Positions 8,894 through 15,773 of a DNA stretch of 64,000 nucleotides are shown in pieces; position 1 is the stretch's first letter, and each line of letters starts with the position of its first letter. The stretch is from Nocardioides faecalis. Its GTDB lineage: Bacteria; Actinomycetota; Actinomycetes; Propionibacteriales; Nocardioidaceae. Under the pieces are notes generated by a model, which had not been told where the DNA came from, ran no database searches, and worked only from the letters and a program-made list of their open reading frames with translations. The DNA is taken from NCBI RefSeq assembly GCF_018388425.1, contig NZ_CP074406.1, positions 310,001 through 374,000 of the forward strand. The letters are read 5' to 3'. The translations under genes were made by a program, and so were the position numbers.

Positions 8894-10300
8894 ATGTCGG
8901 GTACGACGTCCCGGCCGCCTACGGCCGGAGCGCTCGTCGCGGTGACCGTGCACGGTCCCTACGGCGTCCTCGACCTGACCGTGCCGGCGGACGCGGCGCT
9001 GGGCGACGTCGCCGCGGCCTACGCGGCCGAGACGGGCCTGCGGGCGCCGCTGCCGCTGCTCACCCGCACCGGCGCGCCGTTGCCGATGGCGACCACCCTG
9101 GCCGCCGCGGGGCTCGCCTCCGGCTCGGTGCTGGTCGCGGTCGACCCCGCGCTGCGCCCACCCGGGTCGCACCGCCGCGACGGTGCCCGCGAGGACCGGG
9201 GCAGGGGGCCGGCGCCGGGTCCGGCTGCCGGGACGTGGCTGCTGGTCGCCGTCGGCGTCGCCGTCGCCGCGGCCTGGGCGAGCACCCGACTGCCCGCCGA
9301 GGACCGGTTGTCCGCGGTGGCGGTGCTGCTGCTCGCCGCCGTCGTGGGCTGCCTGCCGGTCGGCCGGATCGCCGAGCAGCGCGTGCTCACCGCCCCCGCG
9401 TTCGCGGCGGCCGCGGTGTTCGCCGCGGTCTGGGACCCGCTGCCGGAGCGGCTGCCGATGGTGCTCGGCGCGGCGGGGCTCGCGGCGGCGGTGTGCGCCG
9501 CCGTGGGACGCGCGCTCGCGGCCCTGGGCAGCAGCGCCGAGGAGGGGCTACGCACCTGGATGGTGGTCGGTTCCGGCTGGTTCGTCGTCGCCGGGCTCGG
9601 TGTGCTGCTCGGCCTGGCGCCGCAGGTGGTCTGGGCGGTGCTGCTGCTCGTGGCCGTCCTCGGTGCCCGCTTCGTGCCCGAGGTCGCGGTCGACGTACCG
9701 GACTCCTACCTGCTCGACCTCGAGCGGCTGGCCGTGACCGCCTGGTCCGCCCGCGAACGGCCCACCGGCCGTCGCGGCCGGATCGTGGTGCCCCGCCACG
9801 CCGTGGACACGGTGGCGGCGCGCGGCACCCGACTGCTCGGTGCCGCCTCGGTGGCGATCCTGGTGACCTCGGCGATCGCCGCCCCGCTGCTGCTGGCGAC
9901 CGCCACCCTGCCGCTGGACCGGGTCGGTGCCCGCTGCCTGGTCGGCTTCGGTGGCGCCGCGCTGCTGCTGGCCGCCCGCAGCTACCGCCACGTCCTCGCA
10001 CGGCGGATGCTGCGCCTGGCCGGGGTGGTGCCGCTGGCCTGTCTGGCACTGGTGCTGCTCGACGTCGCGCCGCTGGGCGCCGGCACCGGCCGGATCGGCT
10101 CGGCCGGGCTGCTCGCCGGCGCCGCGGTGGTGCTCGCGGGGGTGCTGGTCACCGTCGCGGTCCTCGTCGGCCGAGGCTGGCGTTCTGCATGGTGGTCGCG
10201 CCGCGCGGAGGTCGCCGAGGCGTTGTGCGGCTCGTTCGCCGTCGGCGCGCTGGTGGTGGCCGTCGGGCTGTTCCGCCATCTGTGGGAAGTCACCGGTTGA
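8894..10300 (+). CDS. EccD-like type VII secretion membrane protein, first paralogue
   Basis: 468-aa membrane protein. Residues about 13-84 form a ubiquitin-like domain (YukD-type; VAVTVHGPYGVLDLTVP at its start), followed after a basic Pro/Gly linker by about 11 hydrophobic segments between residue 112 and the C-terminus. This is the domain order of EccD, the subunit that forms the membrane barrel of ESX complexes. It is more diverged than the second copy at 11189: it lacks the conserved segment that follows the ubiquitin-like domain there. ATG 8894 has GGGAGG upstream. It starts the plus-strand secretion cluster opposite eccC. Confidence 0.8.
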   Translation: MSGTTSRPPTAGALVAVTVHGPYGVLDLTVPADAALGDVAAAYAAETGLRAPLPLLTRTGAPLPMATTLAAAGLASGSVLVAVDPALRPPGSHRRDGAREDRGRGPAPGPAAGTWLLVAVGVAVAAAWASTRLPAEDRLSAVAVLLLAAVVGCLPVGRIAEQRVLTAPAFAAAAVFAAVWDPLPERLPMVLGAAGLAAAVCAAVGRALAALGSSAEEGLRTWMVVGSGWFVVAGLGVLLGLAPQVVWAVLLLVAVLGARFVPEVAVDVPDSYLLDLERLAVTAWSARERPTGRRGRIVVPRHAVDTVAARGTRLLGAASVAILVTSAIAAPLLLATATLPLDRVGARCLVGFGGAALLLAARSYRHVLARRMLRLAGVVPLACLALVLLDVAPLGAGTGRIGSAGLLAGAAVVLAGVLVTVAVLVGRGWRSAWWSRRAEVAEALCGSFAVGALVVAVGLFRHLWEVTG

Positions 10301-10428
10301 GGTTTAGCCGCTGCGCGGACCCGGGTAGCACCTGATGCGTCGGCTCTTTGGAAGCACTCGGGAGCCACGGGCAGAGAAAACACACCCAGGGCGGCGTGGC
10401 CGTCCACTGATCCGACCTAGGAGCAGAC

Positions 10429-10755
10429 ATGGCAGGTTCGAACATCGAGTTCGGCCACGCAGAGGGCGCACTCAAGCAGATCGCCGAGCGGGTCGTGCAG
10501 GCCAAGCAGGAGTTCACCCAGCACTCCAACACCCTCGACGGCCAGATCCAGGGGCTGAAGGGCAAGTGGGAGGGTGACGGTGGCCGCGCCTTCATGGTGC
10601 TGCACAACGCGTGGACCGAGAAGCACAAGGTGATCACCACCGCGCTGGACAAGTTCCACGCCTCGCTCACCGAGACCGAGGCCGACAACGTCGCCGTCGA
10701 CCAGGGCGCCGGGTCGAACATGAACACCCTGATCAACAAGCTCGGCCAGCTCTGA
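10429..10755 (+). CDS. WXG100 family protein (EsxB-like)
   Basis: 108-aa helical-hairpin protein, a secreted substrate of the type VII system. The W-x-G turn is WEG at residues 47-49, between two amphipathic helices. It is slightly longer than the usual 100 aa and has no tyrosine-based YxxxD/E signal in its tail (it ends NMNTLINKLGQL). It lies 34 bp before a second WXG100 gene, the usual arrangement for a heterodimer pair. A ribosome site GGAG lies before ATG 10429, and the 128-bp gap upstream leaves room for its own promoter. Confidence 0.93.
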   Translation: MAGSNIEFGHAEGALKQIAERVVQAKQEFTQHSNTLDGQIQGLKGKWEGDGGRAFMVLHNAWTEKHKVITTALDKFHASLTETEADNVAVDQGAGSNMNTLINKLGQL

Positions 10756-10789
10756 GCAGCCTGAGACCACTGGAACGAAGGAGACTGAC

Positions 10790-11086
10790 ATGAGCCTCGA
10801 CGGACTTCGCGTCAACCACGGCGAGCTCGACGCCGCCGCCCAGAACATGTACGCCACCGTCCAGAAGCTGGACGAGACCCTGAACAACCTCGAGAACGAC
10901 ATCGCCCCCAAGGTCGCCACCTGGTCCGGCTCCCAGCAGGAGGCCTACCGGGTCTCGAAGGCCGCCTGGGACTGGGCGATGCAGGAGATGCGGGACCTGC
11001 TCGACAAGAGCCACCAGAGCGTCTACCAGTCCAACGCCGACTACATGGCCGCGGACAAGCGCGGAGCGGCGCGGTTCGAGTTCTGA
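10790..11086 (+). CDS. WXG100 family protein with YxxxD export signal (EsxA-like)
   Basis: 98-aa partner of the preceding WXG100 protein. The turn motif is WSG at residues 45-47 and the C-terminal helix carries YMAAD (residues 85-89), matching the YxxxD/E general type VII export signal, so this member of the pair is predicted to carry the EccC-recognised tail. The start has GAAGGAGA 8-9 bases upstream. A strong hairpin follows the stop at 11104-11135. Confidence 0.94.
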   Translation: MSLDGLRVNHGELDAAAQNMYATVQKLDETLNNLENDIAPKVATWSGSQQEAYRVSKAAWDWAMQEMRDLLDKSHQSVYQSNADYMAADKRGAARFEF

Positions 11087-11103
11087 TCGACTGAGCGCCT
11101 CCA

Positions 11104-11135
11104 GGAGGGACCGACGCACCGGCGTCGGTCCCTCC
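11104..11135 (+). terminator. Strong hairpin after the WXG100 pair (terminator or processing site)
   Basis: GGAGGGACCGACGC (11104-11117), loop ACCG, then the exact complement (11122-11135): a perfect 14-bp stem. No T-run follows, so it may be a partial or factor-dependent terminator, or a 3' stabilising hairpin, setting WXG100 mRNA levels above those of the machinery genes downstream. Confidence 0.7.
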
Positions 11136-11188
11136 GTCGGCGTCTCGACGACGAGCACGGCCGGTGAGTCGAAGGAAGGGTGGAGCGG

Positions 11189-12574
11189 ATGACACAAGTG
11201 GGCGGGGTCCCCCCGGCGCTGGCCTCGGGGCTGGTGCGGGTGACCGTCACGTCGGGGACCCGGCGCGTCGACCTGGTGCTGCCGGGAGCGGTGCCGGTCG
11301 CGGAGCTCCTCCCCGAGCTCGCCCGCAGCGTCGGCCTGCTCGACCCCACCACCGTGCACGGCGGCTACCGGGTGGGCACCGCCGACGGGCGCCGGCTCCA
11401 GCCCGACAGCGGCCTGGTGCTCCAGGGCGTCGAGGACGGCAGCCTGCTCACCGTGACCGCCGGTGTCGACGACCCGCCCCCGCGGGTCTACGACGACGTC
11501 GTGGAGGCGATGACCGACGTCGTCGAGCACGAGCTGCGGCCGTGGAAGCCGGCTTCGGGGCGTCGTACGGCGTTGGCGGCGGCGGGGCTCTTCCTGCTGC
11601 TGGGCCTGGCGGCGCTGCTGGTGCAGCGTGGCTCCGAGCTCGCGGCGGCGGCTGCCGCACTCGTCGCGCTCGCCCTGTGCGCGGCGGGCATCGTGCTCTC
11701 CCGCGCCCAGCGGGAGCCGGAGGCCGCGGTCGGCGTCTCCTGGCTCGCGGCCGCGTTCGCCGCGGCGGCCGGGGTGATGTTCGCGCCCACCGACGCGGCG
11801 CTGGCCGCGGAGCCGCTGGCCTACGGCGGTGCCGGCGCCCTGCTGGCCGGGGCGATCTGCGTGGTCGGCCTCGACGCCGGGCGCACCCTGGTCCTGCCTC
11901 CGGTGGTGCTCGGGGTGCTGGCGATGATGGCGGGGTTCTACTTCCGCTCCGCCGGCGCCGACGGGTTCGCGCCGGCGACCGTGCTCACCGTGCTGCTCGC
12001 GTTCGTCGTGCTGACCGGCAGCGTCTTCCCGTGGCTGGCGCTCGGTGCGACCTCGACGCGGGTCGAGCAGCTCTACGCCCCGGCCGACATCACCGCCGAC
12101 CCCGAGGACATCGACCCGCACCGGGTCTCGGCCGATGCCCGGTTGGCGCACGAGATCCTGCTCGCCATCTCCGGCACCGTCGGGGTGATGCTCCTGGCGG
12201 TGGCCCCGCTGGCGGTCAGCCTCGGCGTCACCGGCACCCTGCTCGCGGTGGACGCCTGCCTGATCGTGATGCTGCGCACCCGGCAGTACCGCACCGGCAG
12301 CGAGGTGATGCTCGGTCTCGCCTCGGGCATCGCCGGGCTCGCGGTCACCGCCGTGGCGGTGCTGACCCTGCACGACGAGTGGCGGCCCACCCTGGCGGTG
12401 CTGCTGGCGGTGGCCGGCGCGGTGCTCCTGGCGGCGACGCTGACGCCGTCGGTGCCCTCGGTGCGTCGCGGTCGGCTCGGTGACGTGCTGGAGTCCGCGG
12501 CGCTGATCGCGCTGCTGCCGCTGCTCGTCGTCGCGATCGGTCTGTTCGACCAGGTCCGCCAGGCGGTGTCCTGA
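11189..12574 (+). CDS. eccD: Type VII secretion integral membrane protein EccD
   Basis: 461-aa membrane protein of the ESX core complex. An N-terminal ubiquitin-like domain (about residues 13-90; VRVTVTSGTRRVDLVLPG) is followed by the EccD-typical connector PRVYDDVVEAMTDVV and then about 11 transmembrane helices. ATG 11189 is preferred, with GGAAGG/GGAG upstream; GTG 11180 is an in-frame alternative. It is followed after 2 bp by eccB, so the two are probably translated together. This is the more canonical of two EccD proteins in the locus. Confidence 0.92.
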   Translation: MTQVGGVPPALASGLVRVTVTSGTRRVDLVLPGAVPVAELLPELARSVGLLDPTTVHGGYRVGTADGRRLQPDSGLVLQGVEDGSLLTVTAGVDDPPPRVYDDVVEAMTDVVEHELRPWKPASGRRTALAAAGLFLLLGLAALLVQRGSELAAAAAALVALALCAAGIVLSRAQREPEAAVGVSWLAAAFAAAAGVMFAPTDAALAAEPLAYGGAGALLAGAICVVGLDAGRTLVLPPVVLGVLAMMAGFYFRSAGADGFAPATVLTVLLAFVVLTGSVFPWLALGATSTRVEQLYAPADITADPEDIDPHRVSADARLAHEILLAISGTVGVMLLAVAPLAVSLGVTGTLLAVDACLIVMLRTRQYRTGSEVMLGLASGIAGLAVTAVAVLTLHDEWRPTLAVLLAVAGAVLLAATLTPSVPSVRRGRLGDVLESAALIALLPLLVVAIGLFDQVRQAVS

Positions 12575-12576
12575 GC

Positions 12577-14016
12577 GTGGCGACCAAGAAGGACCTGGTC
12601 GAGGCCTACTCGTTCAGCCGGCGCCGGCTGGTCACCGCTTTCGTCTCGGGCGCCCCGGGCGGGCGCGAGGTGGAGCCCGCCCGCCCCGGCCGGATGATCG
12701 TCGGCGGGGTCGCACTGGCGGTGCTGCTGGTCGCCGCGGGCGCCGTCGCGGGGGCGCTGAACCCGCGCACCGACCCGTCGTGGAGCGAGCCCGGCCTGGT
12801 CACCGACGACCACGGCGCGCTGTACATCATCCTCGACGAGAGCGTCTTCCCCGGGCAGGTGCAGCTGCGCTCGATCATCAACGTCACCTCCGCCCAGCTG
12901 ATCCTGGGCTCCGACGTGAAGACCAAGAGCGTGCCGGACGAGACGCTGTCCCAGCAGGAGAAGGGCCCGCAGATCGGCATCCTGGACGCGCCGGCCACGG
13001 TGCCCGGACCCCGGCAGCTGATCAACAGCGGCTGGAGCTCGTGCACGGCCTCAGGCGCCGGCATCCGCACCGAGATCGCCGAGGAGGTGCGGCCGCGGCC
13101 CGCCGATGACCAGGCGTTCGTGGTGCGTGCAGCAGACAGCGGCAAGCGGTACCTGATCGCGGAGGCCGACGTCGACCGTCTGCCGCGGCGCGCCTACAGC
13201 TACCAGCTGCCCGCCGACAACGACGGCCTGTACGACGCGCTGCGGCTCTCGCCGAACGACGAGATCGAGGTGCCCGACGAGTGGCTCGGCCTGTTCCCGG
13301 CCGGTGAGCCGCTGGACGCCCGTGGCCTGGGGCTGGGCGACCTCGGGGCACCCGCGGGCCTGAGCGGCTACACCGACGGCGCGCTGGTCGGCGACCTCTA
13401 CGTCCGCAACAACAACACCTACGTCGCCACCCGGTCGGGCTTCGTCAAGCTCACCCCGTTCGCGGAGGCCGTGCTGCGCAACACCCCGGTGGACGGCAAG
13501 CGGCGGCTGCCGCGCGAGATCACCGCCGGGCCGGGTGCGTCGTTCACGATCGATGAAGGCGTGCCGTACGACGCCTCCTCCTGGCCGGAGGCGCTGCCGA
13601 CCGGCTCGGTGTCCGCCAGCGAGGAGATCTGCGGCGTCCTGGTGACCGAGGAGGGCAACGTGCCGGCGGTCCGGCTGGCCACCGTGCCCGCCGAGGTCGG
13701 CATGCTCGAGGGTGTCGCCGCCGGTTCCCGCGAGGTCGACGTGATGTCCGGCCACGGGGCGCTGGTGCGCTCGGCGGACTGGGGATCGACGACCGGCACC
13801 AGCATCTACCTGATCGACGACCGCGGTCGGTCCAACTCCGTGGCGGGTGCGGAGGAGGTCGAGCGCCTCGGGTACGACGGCGTGGACAAGGTCGTGGTGC
13901 CCGACTCCTGGAACAAGCTGTTCCGGCCCGGCGCCGACCTGTCGGTGCTGGCCGCGCTCTGCCCGCCCAGCGCCGAGCCGCCACCGGGCGGGCCGAGCAA
14001 GGAATCCTGCTCGTGA
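12577..14016 (+). CDS. eccB: Type VII secretion protein EccB
   Basis: 479-aa core component with a short cytosolic N-terminus starting ATKKDLVEAYSFSRRRL, a diagnostic EccB opening, a single transmembrane helix at about residues 40-61, and a large extracytoplasmic domain holding R-repeat-like segments (for example GHGALVRSADWG and GVDKVVVPDSWNKLF). Four cysteines lie in the periplasm-side part, two in GWSSCTAS and EEICGVL and two near the C-terminus. The GTG start lies 2 bp after eccD, and the stop overlaps the mycP start by 4 bp. Confidence 0.93.
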   Translation: MATKKDLVEAYSFSRRRLVTAFVSGAPGGREVEPARPGRMIVGGVALAVLLVAAGAVAGALNPRTDPSWSEPGLVTDDHGALYIILDESVFPGQVQLRSIINVTSAQLILGSDVKTKSVPDETLSQQEKGPQIGILDAPATVPGPRQLINSGWSSCTASGAGIRTEIAEEVRPRPADDQAFVVRAADSGKRYLIAEADVDRLPRRAYSYQLPADNDGLYDALRLSPNDEIEVPDEWLGLFPAGEPLDARGLGLGDLGAPAGLSGYTDGALVGDLYVRNNNTYVATRSGFVKLTPFAEAVLRNTPVDGKRRLPREITAGPGASFTIDEGVPYDASSWPEALPTGSVSASEEICGVLVTEEGNVPAVRLATVPAEVGMLEGVAAGSREVDVMSGHGALVRSADWGSTTGTSIYLIDDRGRSNSVAGAEEVERLGYDGVDKVVVPDSWNKLFRPGADLSVLAALCPPSAEPPPGGPSKESCS

Positions 14017-15293
14017 CCCGGCGGGCCCGGCCCGCGCTCGCCGCGCTGCTCACCACCCCGATGCTGCTGGCCCCGATGCTGGCTCCGGCGCTGGTCGCGC
14101 CGGTGGGGGCCGTCCCGGCCGTCGGCCCAGGCGGCGCCGTACCTGCGGCGCGGGCCGCCGCGGAGGGGCCGGACTGCGACACGGTCGGGGCCGACACCGA
14201 GCTCGGCGACCCGGTGACCGGTGAGAACGCGGCGTCGGTGGAGCTCCAGGTGCCCCAGGCCACCGAGGTGGCCCGCCGGCGCGGGGTCCGACCGGGGGCG
14301 GGGGTCAGCGTCGTCGTGCTGGACAGCGGCGCCGCCGGGTACGCCGCCCGCCCCTCCGCGAGCCTGGCGAGCAGCCACGGGGTGATCGTCGCCGGGATCG
14401 TGGCGGGTCCGGACCAGCCCAAGCCCCGCATCAAGGCCGGGATCGCGCCGCGGGCGCGCATCGTCGACCTTCCCTTCTACGCCGCGCCGCGGCACGAGGC
14501 CAGCGACGGGGTGCCGGTGCCCACCGCCGGCGCGCTGGAGCAGCGGTTGCGCGAGGTCGGCGACCGGCTGGCCTCCGGTGCCCTGGGGCCGCGCACGATC
14601 GTGCTGGTGCCGGCGGAGGTCCCCGGCTCCGACCGCCTGCGCGCCGCCCTCGACCGGGTCGTCGCCCGCGGCGCGCTGGTGATCGCCGCGGCCGGTGACC
14701 GGCCGGGTGAGGACGAGTCGTTCCTGGCGCAGTTCGTCGGCAAGGCCAAGCCCGGCGAGGACGCGGCCGCCGAGGTGTGGCCCGCCGCCCACGAGGACGT
14801 CGTCGCCGTCGGCGTCTCGACCCCGGGCTCCCTCGACACGGTGCTGCGCAGCTCCGCCATCGACCTGGCCGCCCCGGGCACGGGCTCGGTGGTCAAGGGC
14901 CTCAACGGCGCGTGGTGCGTGGTGACGTCGGTCTCCACCCACTGGGCCGCCGCCCAGGTCGCCGGCGTCGCGGCACTGGTGTGGTCCGCGCACCCGAAGG
15001 AGTCCGCCGCCTGGCTGCGCGCCCGCCTGGAGGCCACCGCCAGCGGCAACGGAGCCGCCACCAGCCCGCTCACCGGCTTCGGGGTGGTGCAGCCCGTGGA
15101 GGCGCTGCGCCGCGAGGTCGAGGCGACGGACGCCACCGGTCTCGACGAGGAGGTCGCCCCGGGCCGGGTGCCCCGCAAGCGCGCCGACGTCCTCGCCGCC
15201 GTACGCGAGGACGCCGTGTGGTGGGGCCTGGGCGGTGGAGCGGCGCTCGTCGTGCTGCTGGTGCTGCGCCCGGTGCTCGCCCGCCGCCGCTGA
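14013..15293 (+). CDS. Mycosin-type (MycP) subtilase-fold protein, predicted catalytically dead
   Basis: 426 aa: signal peptide (about 1-33), subtilisin-like domain, C-terminal transmembrane helix (about 402-421) and basic tail, the layout of the ESX mycosins that cap the secretion complex outside the membrane. Asp104 (VVLDSG) and His122 (SSHGVIVAG) of the triad are present. The serine block normally read as GTSxxAP-x-VAG is here STHWAAAQVAG, putting His310 (codon CAC, 14940-14942) in place of the serine, and the oxyanion-hole Asn of AAAGN is Asp228. Both the nucleophile and the oxyanion residue are lost, so a structural role is inferred. It overlaps eccB by 4 bp. The family is sure; the inactivity is a strong prediction. 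Confidence 0.9.
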   Translation: MTRRARPALAALLTTPMLLAPMLAPALVAPVGAVPAVGPGGAVPAARAAAEGPDCDTVGADTELGDPVTGENAASVELQVPQATEVARRRGVRPGAGVSVVVLDSGAAGYAARPSASLASSHGVIVAGIVAGPDQPKPRIKAGIAPRARIVDLPFYAAPRHEASDGVPVPTAGALEQRLREVGDRLASGALGPRTIVLVPAEVPGSDRLRAALDRVVARGALVIAAAGDRPGEDESFLAQFVGKAKPGEDAAAEVWPAAHEDVVAVGVSTPGSLDTVLRSSAIDLAAPGTGSVVKGLNGAWCVVTSVSTHWAAAQVAGVAALVWSAHPKESAAWLRARLEATASGNGAATSPLTGFGVVQPVEALRREVEATDATGLDEEVAPGRVPRKRADVLAAVREDAVWWGLGGGAALVVLLVLRPVLARRR

Positions 15294-15294
15294 A

Positions 15295-15356
15295 CCGCCT
15301 CCCAAGAGAATTCGTCGAGAATCGCCGAGAAGTCGACAAATCCACTTGGGGCGCGG
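15295..15356. repeat. 62-bp palindromic intergenic element, copy A
   Basis: Starts 2 bp after the mycP-like stop. It aligns without gaps to 36158-36219 over 62 positions (45 identical by eye). The ends are complementary (CCGCCTCCCAAG ... CTTGGGGCGCGG, imperfect here, perfect in copy B) and the inner motifs AATTCGTC, CGAGAA and CAAATC are shared. Nature unknown: a non-autonomous palindromic repeat or a shared hairpin terminator. Confidence 0.8.
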
Positions 15357-15386
15357 AGCCCGGAGTGGCAGGGGCTGGAAAGCACG

Positions 15387-15414
15387 AACGGCGCCGAGGT
15401 GTCTCGGCGCCGTT
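15387..15414 (-). terminator. Terminator hairpin downstream of tRNA-Ser
   Basis: Perfect 12-bp stem AACGGCGCCGAG / CTCGGCGCCGTT with a 4-base loop, immediately 3' of the minus-strand tRNA-Ser gene. On that strand it is followed by CGTGCTTTCC. It also isolates the tRNA from the plus-strand secretion operon. Confidence 0.8.
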
Positions 15415-15417
15415 CTC

Positions 15418-15506
15418 TGGCGGAGGTAGGGGGATTCGAACCCCCGAGGGCTATTAACCCAACCCGCTTTCCAAGCGAGCGCCATAGGCCACTAGGCGAT
15501 ACCTCC
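15418..15506 (-). tRNA. tRNA-Ser (anticodon GGA)
   Basis: Reverse strand folds as a class II tRNA: acceptor GGAGGTA/TACCTCC, anticodon stem CTCGC/GCGGG around loop TTGGAAA (anticodon GGA), a variable arm, and TPsiC arm GGGGGTTCGAATCCCCC. Discriminator G and the 3' CCA are encoded (CCA at 15418-15420). Confidence 0.96.
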
Positions 15507-15626
15507 GCCCGGGAGGCTACCGGTCCGCGCCGCGGTCGTGGAAATCGGGCCGACGCGCAAGGTCGGTGTGGCCAAGGTGGCCGCCCTGCGTGGGGGTCGC
15601 GTGACGGTGTCGTCTAAGGTGGTGCC

Positions 15627-15714
15627 AACCCCTCGTGCGGCGATATCTCACCCAACTCCCCCAGGGCCGGAAGGCAGCAAGGGTAAGTGGGCTCTGTCGG
15701 GTGCACGAGGGGCC
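15627..15714 (+). ncRNA. ffs: Signal recognition particle RNA (small bacterial type)
   Basis: Roughly 88-nt hairpin RNA closed by CCCCTCGTGC (15629-15638) and its exact complement GCACGAGGGG (15703-15712). The apical part contains the universal SRP signature CAGGGCCGGAAGGCAGCA, which binds Ffh. A TAAGGT box at 15615-15620 lies 6-7 nt before the likely 5' end, and CCTTTA follows the closing stem. Location just upstream of dnaX is common in actinobacteria. Confidence 0.95.
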
Positions 15715-15773
15715 TTTACGTTCCTGGGGCCGCCCGCCTGTCGTGCGTCGGAGCCGCTGGTTAGTGTTCAGAC

